Assembly: GCF_010669285.1 (NCBI RefSeq)
Contig: NZ_CP048711.1
Span: 2,852,001-2,916,000, forward strand
Direction: 5' to 3'
Length of the DNA: 64,000 nt
Origin: Kineobactrum salinum
GTDB lineage: Bacteria > Pseudomonadota > Gammaproteobacteria > Pseudomonadales > Halieaceae
A model generated the notes under the pieces. That model searched no databases. It worked only from the letters and a program-made list of their open reading frames with translations, and was not told where the DNA came from. Both the position numbers and the translations under genes were made by a program. This document shows positions 1 through 9,062 of this stretch, in pieces. Positions within the stretch are counted from its first letter, which is position 1. Each line of letters opens with the position of its first letter.

Positions 1-41
1 TGGATGCGCTGCACACCCTTGAACGTGAAGGGGTGGTGTGA
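1..41 (+). CDS. 3' end of an upstream gene, probably MotA/TolQ/ExbB-type proton channel (partial)
   Basis: Only the last 12 codons are present (frame starting at base 3, ending DALHTLEREGVV, then TGA at 39-41). The stop overlaps the ATG of the next gene as TGATG, so the two genes are translationally coupled. The product cannot be identified from so few residues. The guess comes from the neighbour: DUF2149 genes commonly follow a MotA/TolQ/ExbB-family gene. That is family knowledge, not something visible here. Confidence 0.45.
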   Translation, partial: DALHTLEREGVV

Positions 42-403
42 TGAGCACGGCAATAAAAAGTAGCGTTCGCCCGAGTGGTGAATCGGTATTGAACCGCCGC
101 TTCCTCGACCTGGATGAGGACGACGACCCGATTCTGTCAGTGGTAAATGTGATCGATGTGTTTCTGGTGATTATTGCGGTATTGCTGGTGATAGTGGCCT
201 CCAATCCGCTTAATCCGTTTGCCGAAGACCGGGTGGTCGTGGTCACCAACCCCGGCGAAGACAACATGCAAATGATCATCAAGGATGGGCAGGAACTGAC
301 CCGCTATGAAAGCTCCGAGGAGATAGGTGAAGGCCAGGGCGTGCTGGCCGGCACTGCCTATCGCTTGCCTGATGGTTCCTTTGTTTATGTACCGGAGGAA
401 TAG
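41..403 (+). CDS. DUF2149 family single-span membrane protein
   Basis: This 120-residue protein has an acidic, soluble N-terminus (RFLDLDEDDDPILSVVN), one long hydrophobic helix at about residues 36-60 (VIDVFLVIIAVLLVIVAS) and a soluble tail likely to lie outside the membrane. The acidic FLDxDExDDP-type run just before a single helix is the hallmark of DUF2149. Family members sit beside ExbB/MotA-type channels, sometimes with cobaltochelatase-like CobN, and may act as an ExbD-like partner in an energised transport complex; that role is inference. The ATG at 41 overlaps the preceding stop. A GTG three bases earlier is also in frame, but the overlapping ATG is the better start. Confidence 0.75.
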   Translation: MSTAIKSSVRPSGESVLNRRFLDLDEDDDPILSVVNVIDVFLVIIAVLLVIVASNPLNPFAEDRVVVVTNPGEDNMQMIIKDGQELTRYESSEEIGEGQGVLAGTAYRLPDGSFVYVPEE

Positions 404-446
404 GGCGCAATAGAGCCGCGGCTCGGGACCTGTGCCCGGCGTCGCG

Positions 447-2387
447 CTAGGCCTGCGACCGCAAGCGGTAACCCACACCGGTTACGGTCTCTACCCGCCC
501 GGCATGGCACCCCAGTTTGCGCCGCAGGCTGCGCACCACCGTGTCCACCACATTGCTGCCGCCAAAGTACTCGGTATCCCAGACGTTGCGCAGCAGGTCG
601 GTTCGTGACACCGCCTGCCCCTGCCGGTTGCTGAGGTACTGGATAACCCCGAATTCCAAAGGCGTCAGCGCCACCCGGGTGCCGTCTACCACCAGCTCCC
701 GGGCGTCAGCGTCCAGCAGGGAGCTCTGCTCTATACCCAGCTCTGCTGCCGCCAGCGTGGCCAGCCAGCCGTCCACAGAATCCGGACCCAAATCCAGCAC
801 CGCGCTGGAAAAGACCGCGCCGTCGAGTTGCTGTTCCCAGCCATCCAGCACCTCGAAGCCCAGGCGTGTGGCTACCGGTGCATAGGCGGCCAGATCCTTG
901 ACCGTCAGATAGACCCGCCGCAACTGCGGACGCTGTTCCATATAGGTGCGCTTCAGGTCCAGCCAGACAGCTGCCTGGACCTCCGAGGGGGCCTCACCGT
1001 CTGCAGCACCAAGCCAGCGCCGGCAGAAGAGCGCCTGTTGCCTCGCGGGCAGGGGATGCTGTTCCAGGTGCCGGCACCACGCGGCGGTAATGGGGTCCTC
1101 CTCGAGCCAGCCGGGCTCCACCTGATCGCTGAGAAATTTACAGCACAGCCCCTGTACCCCTCCATCGCGGCCGTGGACCACGGTAAAGGTATCGGGCCGT
1201 CGCCGCCACCATCGCTGCAGATGAGCCGACGCATCGGCACCTTCCCGGCTTTCGATAATCTCCGCAATGGCGTCGCCGTCATCGCTGGTCGCCGGTTCCA
1301 CGGCCAGGCTTCGAGTCCCACTGGGGAAAAAGGCCTCGCGCACCGTCGGGTTTTCAATGAGGTAGAGCATGTCGGCGGTATAGCGCCAGAGCTCATCCCG
1401 GCCGGCGGCCCGCATTTCCTCCCGGAGCTGCAGCCAGGCGGCCTTGCGGTAGTTGAGGAACCCGCTGGGGTCCCGTGCCCGCAGGGAGCGGGCGATGGCT
1501 TCGCGCACCGAATCGTGAATGAGCAGTCCATCATCGGCCGGGTCTACAAATGGCAGGCTGCTCAGCCGGTCATAGGTGTCGCGTGGCGCCCGGTCAGGCA
1601 GCAGAGCCTGAAGCAGGGAGACGGTGATGCGGCGGACCACGGCGCAGGCTTCGAGTGCGCGGCGGGTGACCGGGTCCCGGACGTCGGTCAGATACATGGC
1701 AGTGAGTTCTTCCAGAGCCTGCTGCAGAGTGATCTCATCGAAGACGAGATCGGGCCGTTCGACATAGGCCGAGGCCGCCAGTTGCAGGGCCAGCGGATGG
1801 CCGTGGGTGACCCGGGCGATCCGTGTGGCGGCCCTGTCCGGTACACCGGCGTACTTCAGAAGGTCCACGGCCTCTGCATCTTCCAGAGGCCCCAGCGCCA
1901 GGGCGTGAAAGCGCACCCCGGGCAGGGTTCGCCAGGCGGTCAGGGGCCGCTCCCGGCCGAGGCAGAGCAGGCGGACGTTGGCGGGCAGCGCCGCGACCAG
2001 CGTCCGGCGCAGCCAGGAATCCATCAGGTGGTAGACTTCGTAAGTGTCGAGCACCAATACGACCCGGGTGCCCAACTCGCCCAGGCGACGACTCGCCTGG
2101 CGAACATCTCCGGTCTGCCCGCCGATGGCCGGGCCCAGTTCCTGCAGAAAGCCCTCGGCGGTGGGCTCCATGGCACGGCAGTCGAGCACGACGAAGGTCG
2201 CCCCCGCCGCCCGGGCCTGACCGGCGAACACGGCCAGCAGCCGGCTCTTGCCGATACCCGCAATGCCGTAAACGTGCATGGCGCCGGGGCCATCCGGCTC
2301 AAGCAGCGAGTGCAGAACCTCCAGTTCGGCGTCCCGGCCGACGAATACCGGGTCGATCGACTGTAATAACTTGTGTTTCCGCCGCAT
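447..2387 (-). CDS. Composite transcriptional regulator: NTPase domain, GNAT-like segment, C-terminal OmpR/PhoB-type winged helix
   Basis: This protein of about 646 residues has three recognisable parts. The N-terminal part is a STAND/AAA-type NTPase with Walker A GIAGIGKS near residue 45 and a Walker B-like stretch VVLVLDTYEVYH. A middle segment (about 360-520) resembles a GNAT acetyltransferase, ending in YAPVATRLGFEV. The last 90 or so residues are an OmpR/PhoB winged helix (ALTPLEFGVIQYLSNRQ, then VDTVVRSLRRKLG and VTGVGYRL). OmpR-type helices are usually N-terminal in NTPase/TPR regulators, so this order is unusual. The ATG at 2387 has an ideal AGGAGGTG five to eight bases upstream; a longer TTG start at 2411 has none. 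It is divergent from the cupin gene and probably controls it through the shared intergenic region. Whether the GNAT part is enzymatic or a ligand sensor is unknown. Confidence 0.8.
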   Translation of the reverse strand: MRRKHKLLQSIDPVFVGRDAELEVLHSLLEPDGPGAMHVYGIAGIGKSRLLAVFAGQARAAGATFVVLDCRAMEPTAEGFLQELGPAIGGQTGDVRQASRRLGELGTRVVLVLDTYEVYHLMDSWLRRTLVAALPANVRLLCLGRERPLTAWRTLPGVRFHALALGPLEDAEAVDLLKYAGVPDRAATRIARVTHGHPLALQLAASAYVERPDLVFDEITLQQALEELTAMYLTDVRDPVTRRALEACAVVRRITVSLLQALLPDRAPRDTYDRLSSLPFVDPADDGLLIHDSVREAIARSLRARDPSGFLNYRKAAWLQLREEMRAAGRDELWRYTADMLYLIENPTVREAFFPSGTRSLAVEPATSDDGDAIAEIIESREGADASAHLQRWWRRRPDTFTVVHGRDGGVQGLCCKFLSDQVEPGWLEEDPITAAWCRHLEQHPLPARQQALFCRRWLGAADGEAPSEVQAAVWLDLKRTYMEQRPQLRRVYLTVKDLAAYAPVATRLGFEVLDGWEQQLDGAVFSSAVLDLGPDSVDGWLATLAAAELGIEQSSLLDADARELVVDGTRVALTPLEFGVIQYLSNRQGQAVSRTDLLRNVWDTEYFGGSNVVDTVVRSLRRKLGCHAGRVETVTGVGYRLRSQA

Positions 2388-2449
2388 ATCCACCTCCTGC
2401 GGTTCGCCCAATGGTACCGCGCCAGGCGCATGATTACAGGGGGCGGCGG

Positions 2450-2469
2450 ATTCTCATGATATTCTCATG
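2450..2469. promoter_or_regulatory. Tandem direct repeat, candidate operator for the winged-helix regulator
   Basis: Two identical ATTCTCATG copies lie at 2450-2458 and 2461-2469 with an 11-base period, in the intergenic region between the divergent regulator and cupin genes. OmpR/PhoB-family winged helices bind tandem half-sites spaced by about one helical turn. A TATAGT -10-like hexamer follows at 2501-2506 toward the cupin gene, with no good -35, as expected of an activator-dependent promoter. Binding is inferred. Confidence 0.5.
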
Positions 2470-2555
2470 CCCTTATCATTCCCGGCGCACGGGTTCAGCG
2501 TATAGTGGTTCCTGCCAACGGCGACCAACGCAAACCGATATAGGGAGGAATGACG

Positions 2556-3059
2556 ATGAGGTTTGTAACACGACCGCAAAGGGCGAAAACCGGTGAGATG
2601 CCTGCGTTTCGGTCCGCGGTTTCCCGAGGCCGGATATGGGTGGCAGCAGTCCTGCTATTACTGGCCGTTCCAGGTTTCGCCGAAGACGAGCAAGCCTTCG
2701 TTCGGGCATATGACAGTGCGGCGATAGAGTGGGGCGCCTGCCCGGCGTTCATGCCCGAATCCTGCGGCCTGGCGATATTGCAGGGGGATCCGGCGAAAAA
2801 CAACACCGATGTGCTGTTCCGACTGCGCGCTGGTACCACGGCGCCGCACCACCGACACACATCGGCCGAGCGAATGGTGTTGCTTGCCGGCAAAATGCGG
2901 GTGGATTACGACGGTCAGGCGGCGGTGGTGCTGAAGCCCGGCAACTATGCCTACGGGCCGCCGAAGCTGGCTCATACGGCCACCTGCGAGTCGAGGGAAG
3001 ACTGTATGCTGTTTATTTCCTTTGACCAGCCCGTGGACGCCACGGCAGTGGATCAATAA
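2556..3059 (+). CDS. Exported cupin-domain protein
   Basis: This 167-residue protein has a long N-terminus and a hydrophobic export segment (RIWVAAVLLLLAVPGFAEDE), with likely signal peptidase cleavage after GFA. The mature part is one cupin barrel: the metal-binding motif is seen in APHHRHTSAERMVLLAGKM, followed by the second motif GNYAYGPPKLAHTA. The HHRH...E and later H residues suggest a bound metal. The substrate is unknown; similar periplasmic cupins bind small molecules or act as simple oxygenases. A GGGAGGA ribosome site at 2543-2549 touches the ATG at 2550 but is well spaced from the ATG at 2556, which I take as the start. Two cysteine pairs in the mature region could form disulfides. 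It is convergent with hyuB, 41 bases away. Confidence 0.75.
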   Translation: MRFVTRPQRAKTGEMPAFRSAVSRGRIWVAAVLLLLAVPGFAEDEQAFVRAYDSAAIEWGACPAFMPESCGLAILQGDPAKNNTDVLFRLRAGTTAPHHRHTSAERMVLLAGKMRVDYDGQAAVVLKPGNYAYGPPKLAHTATCESREDCMLFISFDQPVDATAVDQ

Positions 3060-3100
3060 AACCCGTGGTACCCGATGGAGGCGCTGTACCCCGCCCGGTG

Positions 3101-4831
3101 TTAACTGATTCCAATCGGCTCAGAACGCCACGACCCGTTTTCCTCCCATACCCGGATACCGTAAAGTTCTTCGGCCTGCCATACATCCAGGTACTGATTT
3201 CTGACATCGCTAATAACGCGCTGTGGATCGCGCTCGGATCGCTGGCCCCAGCCACCGCCTCCGCCGCTTCTAACACTGATGAGATCATTCCGGGAAAACG
3301 GACCGTAATTCGAAACCCGTTCGCGCAACACTTTTTCCTTATCAGTTCGCGGCCAACAGACAAACTCGTTGGGCTCGCCGTCCTCTCCGCCAAACAAGCC
3401 GCGTGCAGTGGTATTGTGGGAATTGTCGGTGCCTATCAGTAGATAGACGCCGTCCTCCAATACTCGGTAGTCCTTGCGCAGACCACAGCCGCCGCGGTAT
3501 TTCCCCCATCCGGCGGCCTCGGGAAGCAATTCATAGCGTTCGACCCGCAGCGGATAACGATTTTCCAGCACTTCAGTCGGCAGGTTGGGCACATCGCCAT
3601 TGCCGATAAACATCATCGTTGGACCATCATCGTGGGGCAGCGCCCCGTTCCCGCCGACCAGCGGTTCCATCAACACAAAAGGTTCCCCATATTTCGGATC
3701 GGTGCGCATTATCCCGATGCCGCAGAGTTGGTAACCGCCGGCGGGGCACCTCTCTCTCACAATCCCCGAGAAAATACGCAATACTGATTCGAACAGACAC
3801 TCCGCAACAAACGCATAGCAATCCACCGGCGTGGGACGCTGCGGACTTACCATCAGTCCATCCGGAATGGTGAAGGTCAACGCTTTGGTGTGCCCTTCAT
3901 TGGAGGCGTCATCGGGCAGCAAAATGCTTTTCATCACGGCGCTGATCTCGGCCTCGGCGCCAATCTTGGGGAGGTTCAGCGGGCCGTTGTTGGCGGCGCT
4001 GGTGCCGTCGAAACCGATAGTGATTTCATCGCCGACAATTGTCACCTGTAGACATAACTCCGGATTCTCGCTGCTGACATCGGGTCCGGCATCCAGCAGG
4101 ATGGAAGAGGTATAACTGCCGTCGTCAAGTTCGCGAATCATTCTGCGCATCGCCTGGTCGGTGCGCTGAATAACCTGGCTCATTGCTGCAGTAACTGTTT
4201 GCGGCGAGTATCTTGCGCACAGGGCCTTCACCCGTAGTACACCCTGCCTGCAAGCGGCAATCTGTGCGTTCATATCACCCATGGCAATCAGTGGTATGCG
4301 CACATTGCTTTTGACAATATCCATCAGATCCTGATTTTTCAGGCCGGCACTATAGAGTTTCTGATGTTGGAAACAAAGTCCTTCCTGATAGATGTCCTTG
4401 GAAAACGGGCAGACACCTCCCGAGGTAATGCCGCCAAGATCGATCCAGTGCGCGGTCGAGGCGGCAAAGGCGATCAACTGAGTATCGTGAAAAATCGGGA
4501 TATAAATGGTGGTGTCTGCAAGATGAGTGCCGGTTTCATAAGGATCGTTGACTATCAGCACATCCCCGTCACGAAATCCGTCGGCGCCATGCTTATTCAA
4601 CCCATTGCGAATCGTGCTGGGCAATGATCGGCCGAAAATCACGCACCCCGGCGCCTCGGACCACAGTTCACCTTCGGCCGAGATCAATGCCATGCCAAAA
4701 TCCTTGATATCGTAAAGCACTGGGTTGAATGCGGTCCGTACCAGTGTCTTCGCCATTTCTTCACTGGCGGCGACCAGTCCGGAGCGAATAATTTCCGTCG
4801 TGATTATATCGATTTCTGCGACTGTATTCAT
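3101..4831 (-). CDS. hyuB: Hydantoinase B / oxoprolinase family subunit
   Basis: At 576 residues this matches the usual length of HyuB subunits. Hallmarks include FGMALISAEGELWSEAPG, the DPYETGTHLADTT metal-site region, STAHWIDLGG, and a glycine-rich C-terminal block (SVRSGGGGGWGQRSERDPQ). HyuA/HyuB pairs perform ATP-dependent opening of cyclic amides such as N-methylhydantoin or 5-oxoproline, and relatives carboxylate acetone or acetophenone. Substrate cannot be assigned from sequence. The start lies seven bases after the hyuA stop with AGGGGCAAG just ahead of the ATG, so the pair is co-translated as the two subunits of one enzyme. It is the last gene of the minus-strand receptor-amidohydrolase-hyuA-hyuB operon. 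Base composition is lower in G/C than the chromosomal backbone genes. Confidence 0.9.
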   Translation of the reverse strand: MNTVAEIDIITTEIIRSGLVAASEEMAKTLVRTAFNPVLYDIKDFGMALISAEGELWSEAPGCVIFGRSLPSTIRNGLNKHGADGFRDGDVLIVNDPYETGTHLADTTIYIPIFHDTQLIAFAASTAHWIDLGGITSGGVCPFSKDIYQEGLCFQHQKLYSAGLKNQDLMDIVKSNVRIPLIAMGDMNAQIAACRQGVLRVKALCARYSPQTVTAAMSQVIQRTDQAMRRMIRELDDGSYTSSILLDAGPDVSSENPELCLQVTIVGDEITIGFDGTSAANNGPLNLPKIGAEAEISAVMKSILLPDDASNEGHTKALTFTIPDGLMVSPQRPTPVDCYAFVAECLFESVLRIFSGIVRERCPAGGYQLCGIGIMRTDPKYGEPFVLMEPLVGGNGALPHDDGPTMMFIGNGDVPNLPTEVLENRYPLRVERYELLPEAAGWGKYRGGCGLRKDYRVLEDGVYLLIGTDNSHNTTARGLFGGEDGEPNEFVCWPRTDKEKVLRERVSNYGPFSRNDLISVRSGGGGGWGQRSERDPQRVISDVRNQYLDVWQAEELYGIRVWEENGSWRSEPIGIS

Positions 4832-4838
4832 CTTGCCC

Positions 4839-6911
4839 CTACACGTCTATTTTCTGTACAAGGATATTGCCGGCTGTATCGGTCATCGCATGCCAGCCCG
4901 GCGGAACGAGAACCGACGTTGACCATTCCTCGATAACCGCAGGTCCGTCGAGACCTGCGCCCGCTGCGATGTCATCGCGCTCGTAGATTGCCGCATCAAG
5001 GAACGTGTTTCGCCCGGTAAAGAAGACTTTGCGCAGTCCCCGCTGCTCAAATTCCGGTGTGCCGCCGGTCCAGGCAGCCGGAGCGGGTTTACTGATTCTG
5101 CCAATGGCGCGGCAACGGGTTACTACCAATTCCATGGGGGCGTCGGCGTCGCCGTGTCCATACTGCCGCTGGTGAGCTTCGGTAAACCGTTGGCGGATGT
5201 TCTGCATAAATTGCGCCTCGTTCTCCAGCCATGCTTCCTGCAACTGCACCCCGATGGTGTAGTCCTGGCCGGCGTAGCGCATGTCGATCCGATACAGATG
5301 ATCGATGCTTTCGAGTGAAAAACCGTATGCGGCGATAATCGGGGTGGTTCGCTGGGCCAATTCACGCAACGAAGCCTGAATGGCAGGGAACTCCGCTTCA
5401 ACGAATTCCCGCACAAAGGTCTGTGAGGCATCTTCCATGTAATCTGACATCATCAATCCCCAGGCAGAAAAGTTGGACGCGAAACGCGGTACGATCACTG
5501 TCCGGATATCGAGCTCTTCCGCCATGCGCAGCGCAAATAAACCGCCGCCACCACCGTAGGCCATCAGGACAAAGTCGCGTGGGTCCAGACCACGTTCCAC
5601 TGTCATGTAACGTATCGCGTTACTCATATTGGCTTCAACGATAGCCAGCACGCCGGCGGCGACCTGTTCTACCGGCAGGTCCAGCGGTTGCGCCAGCTTG
5701 GTCCGAATAGCCTCGCGCGCCCTTTCGACATCCAGTGAAATCTGCGCGCCCAGCAATTTATTTGCGTCGAAATAACCCAGCACCAGTTGGCAGTCCGTTA
5801 CCGTTGGTTCAGTGCCGCCAAAGCCGAAACATGCCGGACCGGGTCTTGCGCCGGTACTCTGCGGGCCGACCACTATACTGCCACGGTGATCGATTCTCGC
5901 AATCGAGCCGCCTCCCGCCCCGATCGACTTGATGTCGATACTCGCTGCCAGGATAGGCCGTTGTGCCACTTCCGTACTGGTCACTTCAACAACTTCACCC
6001 TGTTCGATCAGCGCGACATCAAAAGTCGTTCCGCCGACATCCGCGCAAATCACATTGGAAAAGCCCAGTTCACCGCACAGCTTGCGGGCCCCAACGACAC
6101 CACCAGAGGGGCCGGACATCAGCGTATATACAGGTTTACTGGAAGCGACCTCGGGAGAACAGACGCCGCCACTGGATTGCATTACCGCCACGGGCTTCTG
6201 GTAGCCCTGGTGTGCCAGTTCATTGACCAGTGTCGTAAGATAATCGTTCACGGGCGGTTGAATGTGGCAGTTCAACACGGTGGTCGATGTGCGCTCATAC
6301 TCGCGCCACTCAGAGGCGATCTCGTGGGACGCGCTAGTGGCGAGCTGCGGATATTTCCCGTTTATATGAGCTCTTGCCTGCTGTTCATGCAGAGGATTTC
6401 TGTATGCGTGCAAAAAGCATATGGCAATGGCTTGTACTCCGGCAGCAATCAGATAATCCAGCTCGCTATCCAGCGCATCCAGGTCGATGGGGAGAAGAAT
6501 GTTTCCCTGTGCGTCAATCCGCTCGTCTACTTCACGACGCAAATGGCGCTCCACCAGTGGCGGCGGCTCACGATAGAAAAGATTATATACCTGCTTGCGG
6601 CCGCCCCGGCCTATCTCCAACACATCGCGGAAGCCGCGCGTGGTGAGCAGCCCGACCGGCACGCCCTGTCCTTCCACCAGAGCGTTCAGGGAAACCGTCA
6701 TGCCGTGGAGTAATTGATCGATGGTGCCTACGTCGCTGACAGTTCGCTCAAGTCCCTCCAGCACAGCCGTGGTTAGTTCGGCGGAGGCGACCGGCTGTTT
6801 ATCCACGCGAATGTCCCCCGATTTCTCATCGAGTACGACATAGTCGATAAATGTGCCACCCACATCGATTGCCACCCGCAGATGCGGCACTTGTTCTGGA
6901 TTTGACTTCAC
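4839..6911 (-). CDS. hyuA: Hydantoinase A / oxoprolinase family subunit (ATP-binding)
   Basis: This 690-residue protein carries the acetate/sugar kinase-like nucleotide folds of HyuA: VAIDVGGTFIDYVV near residue 14, MSGPSGGVVGAR and CADVGGTTFDVALIEQG near 285, and MAYGGGGGLFALRMAEEL near 460. Its role is to activate the cyclic amide (or other carbonyl substrate) with ATP for processing with HyuB. The ribosome site AGGTGAAG lies just before the ATG. A 120-base gap separates it from the upstream amidohydrolase, so an internal promoter is possible, though I see no strong one. The presence of a receptor and an amidohydrolase in the same operon suggests uptake and stepwise opening of a cyclic amide or similar heterocycle (inference). 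Confidence 0.9.
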   Translation of the reverse strand: MKSNPEQVPHLRVAIDVGGTFIDYVVLDEKSGDIRVDKQPVASAELTTAVLEGLERTVSDVGTIDQLLHGMTVSLNALVEGQGVPVGLLTTRGFRDVLEIGRGGRKQVYNLFYREPPPLVERHLRREVDERIDAQGNILLPIDLDALDSELDYLIAAGVQAIAICFLHAYRNPLHEQQARAHINGKYPQLATSASHEIASEWREYERTSTTVLNCHIQPPVNDYLTTLVNELAHQGYQKPVAVMQSSGGVCSPEVASSKPVYTLMSGPSGGVVGARKLCGELGFSNVICADVGGTTFDVALIEQGEVVEVTSTEVAQRPILAASIDIKSIGAGGGSIARIDHRGSIVVGPQSTGARPGPACFGFGGTEPTVTDCQLVLGYFDANKLLGAQISLDVERAREAIRTKLAQPLDLPVEQVAAGVLAIVEANMSNAIRYMTVERGLDPRDFVLMAYGGGGGLFALRMAEELDIRTVIVPRFASNFSAWGLMMSDYMEDASQTFVREFVEAEFPAIQASLRELAQRTTPIIAAYGFSLESIDHLYRIDMRYAGQDYTIGVQLQEAWLENEAQFMQNIRQRFTEAHQRQYGHGDADAPMELVVTRCRAIGRISKPAPAAWTGGTPEFEQRGLRKVFFTGRNTFLDAAIYERDDIAAGAGLDGPAVIEEWSTSVLVPPGWHAMTDTAGNILVQKIDV

Positions 6912-7031
6912 CTGCTACCTCCCACCAGGGACTGAAAATCAGTGCCTGATCTGTGTTTCGGCCAATAGTTGTCATTGCACGTATATTGCTGCATCAAGTC
7001 ATCCTGCTTGCGATCAGTGTGAAAGGATTGT

Positions 7032-8258
7032 TCAGAGTTCGTTGCGGATCAGGCTGCCGGCCTTCATGATCAGCGGCATATTTTTACCGGGATCGGAAAA
7101 CTGGGAGAGATCATCCAGAGGATTGCGCCGCAGTAAAATTAGATCCGCATAGGCACCGGCGCTGACAGTGCCAAGTAAACCGTCCTTTTGAAGGATGGCC
7201 GCATTCACCGATGTCGCCGATCTGAGTACGTCAATGGGCTTCTGCACTTCACCCCGCAGGCTGAGTTCGCCCCCTTGGAGTGAATAGAATTTTTCTCCAA
7301 CCAGATCAGTGCCCAGGCCGATCTTGACTCCTGCTTCAGCACAACGCTCGATCGAACGGAGCGATTGTTCGAAGAGCCCGTCTATCTTTTCCACGCTGCC
7401 CGACGGTAGATTGAGTGTGGGCCCGTGGTCGCGCAAGGTTTTCAGAATCGTAAGCGTGGGTACCACATAGGCGCCCTTTTCTGCTATTAAGGCGGCGGTG
7501 GGGGCCGAAATTTCCGTTGCGTGTTCAATGGTGCGGACGCCGTACTCGACACACCGTCTGGCGCTGTCATCCGTATGGCAATGAGCCATCACGTAGGTGC
7601 GTCTGGTGGCTGCCTCTTCCACCGCGGCCCGTATTTCCGCTTCGGTGAACTGCGGCATCCAGATCGGATCGCTTGGGGAGATCACCCCGCCCGAAACAAA
7701 GATTTTGATCTGGTGTGCGCCCCTGCGCAGTTCTTCGCGTACCGCCTTGCGCATTTCCGTTTCGCCATCGACGATCACTTCCAATTTTCCCGACAGCGAG
7801 CAGCTACAGGCGCTGGTTTCGCCCTTGCCGCGGAGATCGCCGTGTCCGCCAGTCTGGCTGATCACCCGCCCGGAATAGAATAGGCGTGGACCGGCAATAA
7901 GTCCCTTGGCCAGCGCCATTTCGAGGCCGGCATCGGCTCCGCCTGCATCCCTGACGGTGGTGAATCCCGCTTCGAGGCTCCGTTCCAGAAACTGATGCGC
8001 ATGGCAGGCCATTAGCGACCAGGGCATTTTTTCCATGGCAGCGACATTAAATGTCGACATATAGGCGTGATAGTGTGCATCGATCAGCCCCGGCATCAAA
8101 AACATGCCCTTGCAGTCAACAGATTGTGCGCGTTCAAGCCGCTTCCCCGATTGAGAGACTTCCTTGATCACATCTCCCTCTATGATCACCGAGCCTCCCT
8201 CAATCAGTTGCGCGCTGCTTCCGTCGAAAATCGTGCAGTTGCTCAGTTGTATAAGCAT
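7032..8258 (-). CDS. Metal-dependent amidohydrolase (imidazolonepropionase/Xaa-Pro dipeptidase-like)
   Basis: This 408-residue member of the amidohydrolase superfamily has a complete metal site: HxH in GLIDAHYHAY (about residue 60), a probable carbamylated or metal-bridging lysine in HQIKIFVSGG (about 185), histidines in VMAHCHTDDSA and TIEHATEIS (about 225-255) and the catalytic aspartate in GLGTDLVG (about 325). No signal peptide is visible, so it is probably cytoplasmic. Family members hydrolyse cyclic or linear amide bonds: imidazolones, Pro dipeptides, lactams. It starts two bases after the stop of the TonB receptor, so it was made as part of the same transcript. The IS insertion in that receptor probably reduces its expression (polarity, inferred). 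Confidence 0.85.
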   Translation of the reverse strand: MLIQLSNCTIFDGSSAQLIEGGSVIIEGDVIKEVSQSGKRLERAQSVDCKGMFLMPGLIDAHYHAYMSTFNVAAMEKMPWSLMACHAHQFLERSLEAGFTTVRDAGGADAGLEMALAKGLIAGPRLFYSGRVISQTGGHGDLRGKGETSACSCSLSGKLEVIVDGETEMRKAVREELRRGAHQIKIFVSGGVISPSDPIWMPQFTEAEIRAAVEEAATRRTYVMAHCHTDDSARRCVEYGVRTIEHATEISAPTAALIAEKGAYVVPTLTILKTLRDHGPTLNLPSGSVEKIDGLFEQSLRSIERCAEAGVKIGLGTDLVGEKFYSLQGGELSLRGEVQKPIDVLRSATSVNAAILQKDGLLGTVSAGAYADLILLRRNPLDDLSQFSDPGKNMPLIMKAGSLIRNEL

Positions 8259-8260
8259 GA

Positions 8261-9045
8261 CTAGTGGCCGCCGAAAGTGAAACGCAGACCCACCGTACGC
8301 GGTCGCGCTATTTGCCGGGTAGCCATTTCCTGCGGGAAGTATGGGGTAAACAACCCTGTCGTTGCCCCTTCCTCGTTGCTTAGATTATCGATAAATAATG
8401 AGACGTCCCAGCTATCACGTCGGTAGGTGACAGCGCCATTGAGCATACCGAAGCCGGCGATCCTCGCATAATTGAAATCCACTGGATTAAAAGCATTGAC
8501 GGTTTTGCTGCGGTAGGACCCATTAAGGCGGAATATCAATTCGCTGGCGTTATCGACCGATAGCGTATAGTCGATCATGGCGGTAATCATATGTTTGGGA
8601 GTGCCTGGTAACGGGTCACCGGACGATACCCGGGTGGCGGGATCGCCCGGCGATATGAGGAAGTCCTCGGTCACTTCGGCATCGGTGTAGGTATAGCCAA
8701 GACTGATGCGAGCGTGCGAACCCAAGTAGCCCATTAACTCTGACTCCACGCCGACTGACCGTGCTTCTTCGCCATTGCCGACAAAAAGATTCTTATTGAC
8801 AGGCTCGGTACCCGAGAACTGAAACCCCTCCCAGTCAATATAGAATCCGGCAATTGAGTAGGTCGCAAAATTCTTGATGGCACCCTTGAAACCGACTTCC
8901 CAGTTTGTTGCCGTGTCGGGCTCATAGGTGAGCAGATTTGGGTCGGCGCCGAGATTGACATAGATGGCGTTGGCTCCACCCCGGCGGAATCCTTCCGCCC
9001 AAGTAAAGTACAGCTTGGTATCATCATTCAATTCATAACTGGTGT
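8261..9045 (-). pseudogene. C-terminal part of TonB-dependent receptor, separated by IS insertion
   Basis: This encodes the last 260 or so residues of an outer-membrane beta-barrel, including the TWAEGFRRGGAN strand typical of TonB receptors and a C-terminus ending GLRFTFGGH. It has no start of its own. Joining base 10380 to 9045, after removal of the IS and one target copy, restores an uninterrupted frame with the N-terminal fragment (FKFNTSYELNDDTKLYFTW), giving a receptor of about 796 residues. No other stop or frameshift is present, so the gene was intact until the insertion. The amidohydrolase follows two bases later. Confidence 0.88.
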
Positions 9046-9062
9046 CACTACTGTCCGGTTAA
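9046..9062. repeat. Left terminal inverted repeat of the IS4-family element
   Basis: CACTACTGTCCGGTTAA, the exact inverse of 10354-10370. The transposase stop codon (TAA on the minus strand, 9059-9061) lies inside it. Confidence 0.93.

Noticed and set aside
828-2366. Plus-strand frame of about 512 codons opposite the composite regulator
   Set aside because: Shadow frame; the minus strand has Walker A, winged helix and an ideal ribosome site.
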